Part shown: in pieces, positions 38,037 through 45,019 of the stretch
How positions within the stretch are numbered: the first letter of the stretch is position 1
How the letters are laid out: each line of letters starts with the position of its first letter
Assembly (NCBI RefSeq): GCF_005405485.1
Contig: NZ_BJED01000007.1
Location: 124,001-188,000 of the forward strand
From: Enterococcus hulanensis
GTDB taxonomy: Bacteria > Bacillota > Bacilli > Lactobacillales > Enterococcaceae
Direction of reading: 5' to 3'
DNA: 64,000 nucleotides
Made by a program: the position numbers and the translations under genes
Notes under the pieces: model-generated
Database searches by the model: none
What the model was told of the DNA's origin: nothing
What the model saw: the letters and a program-made list of their open reading frames with translations, nothing else

Positions 38037-38887
38037 GATGTTTTTCTCCCTCCCGGCAAGATACGACTAATTACCAAAGCAACCGCCGCGACTACTAAAC
38101 AAATCCCAGACATCACAAGATTTAAAGCAAAAGCCTGCGGACGAGTGGTTAAGTCGGCTTGAGTAAAGAGATCGTAGGCAGTCAGTGCGACTGTTTGATT
38201 GCTTGGATTTCCTAATAAATAAGGAACTTCGAAGGAAGCAAAGGTAAAACAGAATAAAATGATGAACAGAGTGACTAATGTTTTTTGGATCATCGGCAAA
38301 ATCACTGAGAAAAAAATCCGAACAGATGAAGCACCTAAATTTCTAGCGACTTCTATGTATCCTAACTGCAGTTGCTGTAAAATTGCTAAAGTAGTTACTG
38401 CCACATAAGGAATCTCTTTATATAAAAACACCAAAATGATTCCAACGCCGCCGCTATCATGAATCATTAATGGAAATTGACCGACCTCTTGAATCCATCC
38501 TAACTGAAAAAAAAGCCGTGAAATGATTCCAGTCTGACCGATCATTTGCATCATCATTAAGGCGACGATAATGTGAGGCAAAGAAATCGGCAAGCTGATA
38601 ATTTTATGCAGCCAAGGATTTTTTACTTTTAATAGAAGGAAAGCTAACAAAAGTCCCAACAGCAATGACAAAAAAGTCGCGGTCAGCGCTAAGTAGCAGC
38701 TGTAACCTAGCGACTTTTGAAAAAACGGATCATTTAAGACCTGCTGATAATTCGTTAAGCTGATTTTATTTAATCCGATCAGCGGATAATAGCCTAAACT
38801 GATTTGTATCCCTTTAAACAGCGCCGCTAAAATCACAGCGCCGTTTAATAATAGAAATGGGATAACTAATACTCTTTTTTTATTCAT
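38033..38887 (-). CDS. ABC transporter permease, YnjC N-terminal half-like
   Basis: A 284-residue membrane protein with six helices, and the EAA-type loop LQLGYIEVARNLGASSVRIF. It pairs with the following permease to build the membrane channel. ATG at 38887 overlaps the binding-protein stop by eight bases and has GGAAAGAG upstream; an upstream ATG at 38917 would lie deeper within that gene. Split permeases instead of one fused YnjC are the main structural difference from E. coli. Confidence 0.84.
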   Translation of the reverse strand: MNKKRVLVIPFLLLNGAVILAALFKGIQISLGYYPLIGLNKISLTNYQQVLNDPFFQKSLGYSCYLALTATFLSLLLGLLLAFLLLKVKNPWLHKIISLPISLPHIIVALMMMQMIGQTGIISRLFFQLGWIQEVGQFPLMIHDSGGVGIILVFLYKEIPYVAVTTLAILQQLQLGYIEVARNLGASSVRIFFSVILPMIQKTLVTLFIILFCFTFASFEVPYLLGNPSNQTVALTAYDLFTQADLTTRPQAFALNLVMSGICLVVAAVALVISRILPGGRKTS

Positions 38888-40118
38888 GTAAAACATGCTC
38901 TTTCCATAATGCTTCAATCACTGGAATCTTTTCTGCTTGAACTTCAGGAATTTGTTTTTCCTGCATTTCTTCCATTGAAAGCACACCTTGATTCTTATAA
39001 AGATCCGTTAATTTCTGATTGGTTTCTTCTGATAATTTTTCGGAATCAAATGGCGGGATGCTGTAGCCGTACTTTGCTTCGGCTTTTTTCAATTGAGCAG
39101 ACTCGCTGGTCATTTCATTGATCAAAACTAACGCACCAGCCTTAACCTTCGAGGTATCAGCAATTGCCAAGTAGCTTTGATTCGCGATCGTTCCTTTATC
39201 AAATAAGAAGGATTCAGTAGTGGACTTGAATTCATTGTCGCTGCGTTTTTCCGCGACATGCATTTGCGAATAGCTGTAGCTCATATCGATTTGACCAGCC
39301 GCAAACATTTGATCCAGCTCAGCAGTGGTTGTCGGGTATGTTTTTCCCTCTTGCCATAAATATGGTTTGATCTCATTCAAATAGTCCAAGCCTGGTTTGA
39401 TGACTTTATACAATTCTTCTTTATTTGCTTTAGCTGCTTCCACCTTATCATAGCCTACAATGTCACAGATAATATTGCGTACAAAGGCGCTGCCGGTAAA
39501 TTCAGGCGGTGCAGTATAGGTAATTTTCCCGGGATTGGCTTTAGCATACTCCAACAAAGTCTGCGTACTTGTAGGAAAACCATTTTGAAATTTCTCTTTA
39601 TCGCCAGCAAAAACTAATTGGGCACTGCCGTAAGGAACTTCGTAACCATCGATCTTCACGCCGAAGTCATACTTCGAATTATGACCATCCACGTCCATCA
39701 ATTTCTCGAAGCTTTCTACCTTTTTAGTTATTGGGCCGTAAAGGAGCTTCGCTTGCTTAGCAGTGTAGAAGTTTTCACCATTGATCCAAATCACATCGAT
39801 GTCGCCTTCTTTCGTGCCCGCTTCTTTTTCAGTCGTCAATTTATTTAAAATTTGATCGATATCCATCGGTACACGTTTGACTGTAATGTCATATTTTTCC
39901 TTCATTGCCGGAGTGACAACTTCATCTACCCAAGCATTCGCCTTTTCACTTCCGCCAAAGCCATAAAAGGTCACCGTGTCCCCTTTACTTTTTTTAACAG
40001 CATCAGAAAAGCTGGTGATTGAGTCCTCTGTTTTTGCTTCTTTTGTTTCGTTGGTCTTGCAGGCAGCCAAAGAAAAAAGCATTCCAACTGTCAACAAACT
40101 AATTAGCCATTTTTTCAT
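38880..40118 (-). CDS. YnjB-like ABC transporter substrate-binding lipoprotein
   Basis: Exported lipoprotein: signal and lipobox FSLAACK with the acylated Cys at residue 20. The mature 390 residues resemble YnjB (COG4134), with VTFYGFGGSEKANAWVDEVV, IDVIWINGENFYTAK, DGYEVPYGSAQLVF and YSYSQMHVAEKRSDNEFKST. The family belongs to the extracellular solute-binding group of the Fe3+/polyamine/thiamine class, but the ligand of YnjB is not known. It lies nine bases after the HdrB-like gene and overlaps the permease gene. Confidence 0.88.
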   Translation of the reverse strand: MKKWLISLLTVGMLFSLAACKTNETKEAKTEDSITSFSDAVKKSKGDTVTFYGFGGSEKANAWVDEVVTPAMKEKYDITVKRVPMDIDQILNKLTTEKEAGTKEGDIDVIWINGENFYTAKQAKLLYGPITKKVESFEKLMDVDGHNSKYDFGVKIDGYEVPYGSAQLVFAGDKEKFQNGFPTSTQTLLEYAKANPGKITYTAPPEFTGSAFVRNIICDIVGYDKVEAAKANKEELYKVIKPGLDYLNEIKPYLWQEGKTYPTTTAELDQMFAAGQIDMSYSYSQMHVAEKRSDNEFKSTTESFLFDKGTIANQSYLAIADTSKVKAGALVLINEMTSESAQLKKAEAKYGYSIPPFDSEKLSEETNQKLTDLYKNQGVLSMEEMQEKQIPEVQAEKIPVIEALWKEHVLHE

Positions 40119-40127
40119 TCGTTTCTC

Positions 40128-40883
40128 CTATGCTTTTGTTACGATTTTTTTTGATTGATAACGATTTTTCCATGCTCGTAATGGATTGTCTAACGGGTGT
40201 GCCGGGCTTGTATCAGCCTTATGTATGACCTCGCCAAATATTAAATCTAATAAATGCCAGGCCTGACCACCACCTAGAATCATCGCCGAGGTGCAGCTGG
40301 CACAATAAGTCACGATGTGATCTGTCTTGAAATCCTCCACACGTTTTTCAGCAAAATCCTTTGCTAACGCCGGGTTAGAAACACCGCACATTCCACCCAT
40401 GCCGCAGCATAGGGTATTTTTCCCCGTTAAACGGTTTTTGGCAACTTGATAGCCTAGCTGATCCAATATGTAACGAACCGCTTGATGAATCTCCGTGATT
40501 TCTTTTGTCGGGCAGGAATCTTGAACAGAGAAAACCACATCGCTGTCTTTGGCTTTGCCGATTAGTTCTTGCGGCAAGCCCAATTCTGCCATTCTTACCC
40601 ACAAAGAAGAAGTAGGAAACTGATTTTGAATCGTCATCGTCTTAATACAGCCTTGGCAAGCGACGATCAATTCGTCAATCTCTGCTTGCTGGACTTGCTC
40701 AGTCAATTTACTGAAGCGCTCTTGAAACAATTGTTCTTGACCGATCATACGCGTTGGTTTGCCGCAGCAGCCTTGAATAACCGCTAAATCAGGATAATAC
40801 TTTTTCAGGTATTCGATAATTTGTCCAACTTGCTGCGGATTGCTTGAGCTCAGCGAACAACCTGCCATAAAACCATATTTCAT
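40128..40883 (-). CDS. HdrB/GlpC-like CCG-domain Fe-S protein
   Basis: A 251-residue protein with two cysteine-rich CCG domains: GCCGKPTRM with VACQGC in the first half, and LCCGMGGMCG with TYCASCTSAM in the second. Such domains bind a special [4Fe-4S] cluster that cleaves disulfides in heterodisulfide reductase, or pass electrons in GlpC and LutA. It follows the HdrC-like gene with a four-base overlap and lies nine bases before the YnjB-like gene. Electron source and disulfide substrate are unknown; a persulfide from the neighbouring rhodanese is a natural guess. Confidence 0.82.
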   Translation of the reverse strand: MKYGFMAGCSLSSSNPQQVGQIIEYLKKYYPDLAVIQGCCGKPTRMIGQEQLFQERFSKLTEQVQQAEIDELIVACQGCIKTMTIQNQFPTSSLWVRMAELGLPQELIGKAKDSDVVFSVQDSCPTKEITEIHQAVRYILDQLGYQVAKNRLTGKNTLCCGMGGMCGVSNPALAKDFAEKRVEDFKTDHIVTYCASCTSAMILGGGQAWHLLDLIFGEVIHKADTSPAHPLDNPLRAWKNRYQSKKIVTKA

Positions 40884-41239
40884 TTTGTATCCCCTCGATT
40901 CACCGCTGTAAATAGCTTACTCGTAGAAAGCTTCTGATGCATCTCAACACTTTTTAACTGTTTTAAAGGCAGTCCATCTTTGATCAAATCCTGACGCATC
41001 GCTAGAAATGCTTCATCTAATTTTAATTGCAGCGGGCACACTACGGTACAGCGACCGCACAGCATGCACGAGTATGGAATGATTGGTTCCAGACCTTCCT
41101 CCAAAAATTGTTGAAATAATTTCTGGGGATCTTCACAATACTGCTGCAAAAAGAGGCAATCCTTCATGCAGCGTTTGCAGCTCGTACAGTTTTCTGCGAT
41201 CAATCGTGCCATTTCAATTGTTCTTTCCGAGTAATCCAT
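40880..41239 (-). CDS. HdrC-like 4Fe-4S ferredoxin-type protein
   Basis: A 119-residue soluble protein with two [4Fe-4S] sites: NCTSCKRCMKDCLFLQQYC near residue 20 and SCMLCGRCTVVCP near residue 60. The arrangement matches the HdrC/GlpC N-terminal domain. Its C-terminal helix region has no signature. The ATG at 41239 has GGAGC upstream; a longer frame to 41359 overlaps the membrane protein gene and is not real. Probable electron donor for the HdrB-like partner. Confidence 0.83.
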   Translation of the reverse strand: MDYSERTIEMARLIAENCTSCKRCMKDCLFLQQYCEDPQKLFQQFLEEGLEPIIPYSCMLCGRCTVVCPLQLKLDEAFLAMRQDLIKDGLPLKQLKSVEMHQKLSTSKLFTAVNRGDTK

Positions 41240-41247
41240 CAGACTGA

Positions 41248-41619
41248 TTAGCTCCTTTTTAATAAAACAATGATTAGTTGCAGTAGAAATCCGATAAACA
41301 AAATACCACTTACTAAATAGTAGATTGGTGCCGTTTGTAACGTGAAGGCTAACTGCCAAATTAGAAAGGCAAGTCCAATTAAAAGCAGAATCAAGTTTTC
41401 AACACTGCGTTTTTTTAGTAATAATAAAAGCGCGATTACCACTAACAAGACCGGCAGCAAATACAACTTGCTGCCGAACGTGTTAGCCTCAACCTTATGG
41501 GAATAAAATGAGACATTTCGCATAAAGCCTAAGTGATTTTTGTAAAGATCATCTACTAGATACACTGCATAAATCAAGCCCAATTGTACTAGGTGCAGAA
41601 AATATCGAAGCATTTTCAT
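41248..41619 (-). CDS. Four-helix membrane protein of the ynj-type operon
   Basis: Not recognised. One hundred and twenty-three residues with a first helix at 5-22, a soluble loop of about 30 residues with His-containing FYSHKVEANTFG, and three further helices (50-66, 73-90, 97-119). Its place between the secreted rhodanese and the HdrCB-like pair suggests a membrane anchor or quinone/electron link, but there is no clear heme ligand pair. It starts as TAATG with the rhodanese stop. Confidence 0.7.
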   Translation of the reverse strand: MKMLRYFLHLVQLGLIYAVYLVDDLYKNHLGFMRNVSFYSHKVEANTFGSKLYLLPVLLVVIALLLLLKKRSVENLILLLIGLAFLIWQLAFTLQTAPIYYLVSGILFIGFLLQLIIVLLKRS

Positions 41620-42650
41620 TAGTTTAAGATCTTCACTTTATCTTCATCTCTTGGATCGCCAACTTGCACAGGATATTTGCTTGGGTCTTTTTGATGCGCT
41701 TTGTCCCAATCATACCAGCCGCCATCAAACAGTTTAACATCTTTCCAGCCTTCTTGTTTTGTAATAAAGAAGGCAGTTGCCGCACGCCAGCCGGTTCCGC
41801 AATAAAACGCAACTTCTTTATCTGGTGTGATCCCCCATTTTTTCCAAGCCGCAAAAATCTTCGTTGGTTCTTTGACAGTGCCATCGTTATTCATCAGTTG
41901 CGCCACGTCAGCACTTGTTTTACTTGATTTTGCGTAAACCGCGCCTTCTGGTTCGCCAGCATTCTCAATGTAATCATAGCCGCTGGTTTTCCCTGTAAAT
42001 TCTTTCCAAGAACGGATACTTGCCAATACCAAGTCAGGATTTTTTTCTTTTGCCGCCAATAAATCGGCTGATGTTGAAATTAAAATTTCTGGACGTGCAG
42101 GAACCTCTGTACCAAAATCTTTCGCTATTGGTCCTGCTTCAAGATCACCGCTTACTTTATAATCGGCTTTTTCCCAAGCCTTCAAGCCGCCGTCTAAAAT
42201 CTTCACATCATCGACACCCAGCCAGTAAGCCACAAAAGCCACGCGAGCTGCCGCGTTGATATCGCTAGAATACACAACCAGAGGAGTTGATTTAGTCACT
42301 CCGCGTTTTAAGAAAACTTTTTTACAGGTTTCTGCGTCTAAAATATTCCAATTGTTTTCTTCCGTTTCGATTTCCATTGTATCGATATGAAGCGCACCTG
42401 GAATATGTGCTTTTCTGTAGTCTTTTCCTTCGCCATATGATGCCTCGATCACGACCGTTTCATCGTCATCCTTCAGTTTCTTATTCAACCATTTAGCATT
42501 TACAAAGAAATCATCCTCTTTGATATCTTTGCTTTTCACTAAACGTTGAACCTTGTTGGATTTATCCGCCGCATGGACCTCTTCGGTTTTTGAATAGACA
42601 ACTAATGCTGTTAATAGTAGACAGCTGATTACTGCAAACACTTTTTTCAT
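41619..42650 (-). CDS. ynjE: Secreted thiosulfate sulfurtransferase, YnjE-like
   Basis: Exported rhodanese of 343 residues. Residues 1-28 are a signal peptide (ending VHAAD) without a lipobox Cys at the cleavage point. Two rhodanese domains follow. The first is inactive-looking (YSSDINAAARVA at the loop). The second has the active loop FYCGTGWRAA with the catalytic Cys. The run SIRSWKEFTGKTSGYDYIEN and FDGGWYDWD are very close to E. coli YnjE, which is also encoded beside ynjBCD. It is the first gene of the operon; the ATG follows AAAGGAGC. Confidence 0.9.
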   Translation of the reverse strand: MKKVFAVISCLLLTALVVYSKTEEVHAADKSNKVQRLVKSKDIKEDDFFVNAKWLNKKLKDDDETVVIEASYGEGKDYRKAHIPGALHIDTMEIETEENNWNILDAETCKKVFLKRGVTKSTPLVVYSSDINAAARVAFVAYWLGVDDVKILDGGLKAWEKADYKVSGDLEAGPIAKDFGTEVPARPEILISTSADLLAAKEKNPDLVLASIRSWKEFTGKTSGYDYIENAGEPEGAVYAKSSKTSADVAQLMNNDGTVKEPTKIFAAWKKWGITPDKEVAFYCGTGWRAATAFFITKQEGWKDVKLFDGGWYDWDKAHQKDPSKYPVQVGDPRDEDKVKILN

Positions 42651-42682
42651 CTTCTTGCTCCTTTAAAAGTTTGATTTTTCAC

Positions 42683-42697
42683 TTGAAACGTTTTCAG
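42683..42697. promoter_or_regulatory. Imperfect cre-like palindrome before ynjE
   Basis: TTGAAACGTTTTCA (either strand) resembles a catabolite-responsive element but is one base short of the usual spacing. It lies 33 bases upstream of the ynjE start, after the leader terminator. CcpA control is only a possibility. Confidence 0.3.
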
Positions 42698-42723
42698 CAG
42701 TATCAAAGACCACTTTTGTGCAC

Positions 42724-42950
42724 AACAAAAAAACATACTTAATAAGTATGTTTCCTCCCTGAAACTATTTTTTTACACACCTAATAGCCCTTTTAGCTGG
42801 TCGCAAAAAAAGTTGAGCGGAGGAAAGTCAGTTGTTCTGCTGGCTTAGAAACTCTAAGTAATGATTGATTTCACAGTCACCGTTGATAGTTTTTAAGCAT
42901 GAGAACACCTCCAACCTCCCAATTTTTAAACCGGGCTCTTTTCCCTTCCG
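42724..42950 (-). ncRNA. Discrete leader RNA upstream of the ynj-type operon
   Basis: A complete small transcription unit. The promoter is TTGCTT (42979-42974), 17 bases, TATACT (42956-42951). The terminator is ACATACTT/AAGTATGT (42733-42751) plus seven T. Between them lie a strong GGAGGTG ribosome binding site and small ORF, a stem CTTAGA-GTT-TCTAAG, and an eight-base pair TTTCCTCC (near 42819-42826) with GGAGGAAA (42758-42751), which would compete with the terminator arm. This could be an attenuator or a peptide gene. I recognise no known riboswitch; TPP and SAM signatures are absent. Confidence 0.6.
42828..42900 (-). pseudogene. Small ORF broken by a one-base shift in the leader RNA
   Basis: An ATG at 42900 lies five bases after GGAGGTG. 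As written, it reads seven codons (MLKNYQR, stop at 42877). If the run of five A at 42894-42890 had four, the frame would continue 23 codons as MLKTINGDCEINHYLEFL... to TGA at 42828, a protein-like sequence. So it may be a frameshifted peptide gene, a sequencing error, or a chance frame beside a seven-codon leader peptide. Function unknown. Confidence 0.4.
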
Positions 42951-42979
42951 AGTATAACGAAAGCCCCTTAGATAAGCAA
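42951..42979 (-). promoter_or_regulatory. Promoter of the ynj leader RNA
   Basis: TTGCTT and TATACT with a 17-base spacer on the minus strand; close to the sigma-A consensus. Confidence 0.75.
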
Positions 42980-43127
42980 GGGCATTTTAGTTAAAAAGAA
43001 CAAAAATAATTATTGTGAAAGTATGACTTTGGTTTGAACTCATTTTACTTGAAGTTGATTAGCAGTGGTCTTTTTAAAATCAATCGGCTAAAATTAGTTT
43101 AGTGATTAAAAAGGAAGAGGGTTGTTT

Positions 43128-43508
43128 ATGAGTATTTTTGATGGATTGATGGGAAACGCCAGTCAGCATAATAACGAGGCGGTTGAAAAGAAATTAGCTG
43201 AAGTGTTAATAACGGGAGAATCAGTTTCTCTAGCTTTTAAATTGGTCCGGGATTTGATTGTCTTTACTGATTTTCGTTTAATCTTGGTTGATAAACAAGG
43301 GATGACTGGAAAAAAGGTCGAGTACAAATCAATCCCTTATCGCTCCATTTCACGTTTTTCAGTAGAGACCAGCGGACATTTTGATTTGGATGCGGAACTG
43401 AAGATTTGGATTTCCAGCACTGAGCTGCCGGCAGAAACGATTCAATTTAGAAAAGATAAGAATATCGTGGCTGTGCAAAAAGCCTTGGCCTTAGCTTTAT
43501 CAAAATAA
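43128..43508 (+). CDS. Bacterial PH-domain protein
   Basis: A 126-residue protein with the bacterial pleckstrin-homology fold (PF08000 type): LITGESVSLAFKLVRDLIVF, DFRLILVDKQGMTGKKVEYK, IPYRSISRFSVETSG, DLDAELKIWISS and the closing helix NIVAVQKALALAL. Proteins of this family are widespread and small; lipid binding has not been shown for most. The ATG at 43128 follows GGAAGAGGG; a TTG at 43122 is less likely. It is monocistronic, ending in a strong terminator. Confidence 0.88.
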   Translation: MSIFDGLMGNASQHNNEAVEKKLAEVLITGESVSLAFKLVRDLIVFTDFRLILVDKQGMTGKKVEYKSIPYRSISRFSVETSGHFDLDAELKIWISSTELPAETIQFRKDKNIVAVQKALALALSK

Positions 43509-43511
43509 TTG

Positions 43512-43557
43512 AAAAGGACAAGATTTGAACTTTCTGTTCAAATTCTTGTCCTTTTCT
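43512..43557 (+). terminator. Terminator after PH-domain gene
   Basis: AAAAGGACAAGATTTGAAC pairs with GTTCAAATTCTTGTCCTTTT (19 pairs with one mismatch), five-base loop, then T-rich sequence. Confidence 0.9.
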
Positions 43558-43676
43558 TCTCTCCCAAAAACGCTATTTTGTTTATCCCCTTTATTCTTCT
43601 CATTCGCCCTCATAATCTCCTTTAAATAATCAGCGAGCACTTCACAGAAATCCAAATAGAAAACCGGAAAATTTAT

Positions 43677-44165
43677 TTACTGTTCTTTCACCTTAGCAAG
43701 ATTTTCGATCCACTTTTCAAGATTATTGTAGCCATCATTTTTGATGTAATCATATTCCCCATCTATGATCTCATCAAACCAAAGCAGTTCACCATTTTTT
43801 CTCTTTCCAACGATTTTCACCACTGATTGGCTGATCGATGTTTTCTGACTAAGATTTTTGACTTTGCCGATTTTCAAAGCCATGATCGCATTGCCTCGTT
43901 CGTAGCTCTGCTCGATTTCATATTGAACATACTTTGAATCCAGTGTTTCGCTTCCGATCAATACGACTGTCACAGAGGTTCCGGCTAACTGCTTATCGAT
44001 CCATCGCCTGATACTATCTTCACCATCACGTTTGATCCGTTCAAATTCGGCCTTATTGATAAAACCAGACTCTTCATTTTCCTTTAAAGCCCAATTATTT
44101 TTAACAACCAGCGCCCTTGATAAATCATTCTCATAGTAAAAACTAAAAAAAACTCTTTTTGACAT
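43677..44165 (-). CDS. TIR-like (MTH538/DUF1863, ThsB-type) protein
   Basis: A 162-residue single-domain protein. RVFFSFYYENDLSRALVVKN opens the TIR-like fold, and IRRWIDKQLAGTSVTVVLIG with SKYVQYEIEQSYERGNAI forms the centre, all typical of the MTH538 TIR-like family. Relatives include ThsB of the Thoeris anti-phage system, which makes a signal molecule after infection. No ThsA (SIR2-SLOG) or other effector is adjacent, so a defence role is only possible. The ATG at 44165 follows GGGAGG. Confidence 0.82.
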   Translation of the reverse strand: MSKRVFFSFYYENDLSRALVVKNNWALKENEESGFINKAEFERIKRDGEDSIRRWIDKQLAGTSVTVVLIGSETLDSKYVQYEIEQSYERGNAIMALKIGKVKNLSQKTSISQSVVKIVGKRKNGELLWFDEIIDGEYDYIKNDGYNNLEKWIENLAKVKEQ

Positions 44166-44434
44166 AAAACTACCTCCCAAACTTTTTCATTACTCAAAAA
44201 CTGCAATAAATTTCCATCCTCAATTACTTACAAAAATTTCTTGACAATCCCGAATAAGTCTGAATTCCGATTTCTCTATTCATTATATAATACCTATCGC
44301 GAGCATTGGCTCCATTTTCTTTATAATAGATGTTTTATGGAGAACAAACGTTTTGCTGAAATAGCAAATACTAGCTGGCTTTTGTATTTCTGCCGTGATA
44401 CGCTTTTGATAAGAGAAGAATTGGAGGTTTTGTT

Positions 44435-44974
44435 ATGTTGGATAAATCAGTTCCTTTTATTCCATTTACGATGTTCCGCCCGTCGAACGCTCCTGCGCTG
44501 CCGGAAATTCAATTACCTGATGGCTATCGCATGGTTTTTTATCAACCGGGAGATGAAAAAGATTGGTGTCGCATCGAAACAGCTGTCTTAGAATTCGAGA
44601 CAGAAAAAGATGCGGCTGACTACTTCAAAAATTCTTTCGCGCCATTTCAGGAAGAATTGAAAAGAAGGATGCTCTTTATTGAAAACCCTCAAGGTCAAAA
44701 AGTCGGCACCTTTACTGCATGGTGGACAGAAGACGGGTATCCTCGGCTTCACTGGTTAGGCGTTATACCTGAAGAGCAACGAAAAGGATTGGCAAAAGCA
44801 CTGGCGATTCGTGTCACCCAATTACTTCATGATTACTATCCTGACCAAGATCTTTATTTAAGCACCCAAACTTGGAGTCATCATGCTGTTAAGCTGTATG
44901 AGAAATTACATTATCAAATCTTTCAGGATCAAAACTATCAAAAAATTTTAGATATTATAAATACTGGCAAATAA
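44435..44974 (+). CDS. GNAT-family N-acetyltransferase
   Basis: A 179-residue acetyltransferase. The acetyl-CoA pyrophosphate loop is LGVIPEEQRKGLAKALAIRV, and TQTWSHHAVKLYEKLHYQ is the fourth motif. The N-terminal region DGYRMVFYQPGDEKDWCRIE is the usual first strand-helix pair. The ATG follows TTGGAGG. It is monocistronic. The acceptor substrate cannot be told from sequence; no neighbouring pathway gives a hint. Confidence 0.88.
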   Translation: MLDKSVPFIPFTMFRPSNAPALPEIQLPDGYRMVFYQPGDEKDWCRIETAVLEFETEKDAADYFKNSFAPFQEELKRRMLFIENPQGQKVGTFTAWWTEDGYPRLHWLGVIPEEQRKGLAKALAIRVTQLLHDYYPDQDLYLSTQTWSHHAVKLYEKLHYQIFQDQNYQKILDIINTGK

Positions 44975-45016
44975 AAAAGCGGAGCTATTGCAAAAAATGC
45001 AGCAGCTCCGTTTTTT
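44974..45016. terminator. Bidirectional terminator
   Basis: CGGAGCT-A-TTGC/GCAGC-AGCTCCG stem with loop, flanked by A-run and T-run, between GNAT gene and nox. Confidence 0.85.
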
Positions 45017-45019
45017 ATT

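Noticed and set aside
42760-42900. TPP or SAM riboswitch before ynjE
   Set aside because: No CUGAGA/ACC thi-box core and no SAM-I, SAM-III or SMK signatures were found; left as an unknown leader.
44241-44591. Plus-strand ORF overlapping the start of the GNAT gene
   Set aside because: Its second half is an alternate frame of the clear GNAT gene and its start has no ribosome binding site.
43500-45000. Thoeris or other defence island around the TIR-like gene
   Set aside because: No ThsA, restriction, toxin or mobile genes next to it; only an orphan family match.
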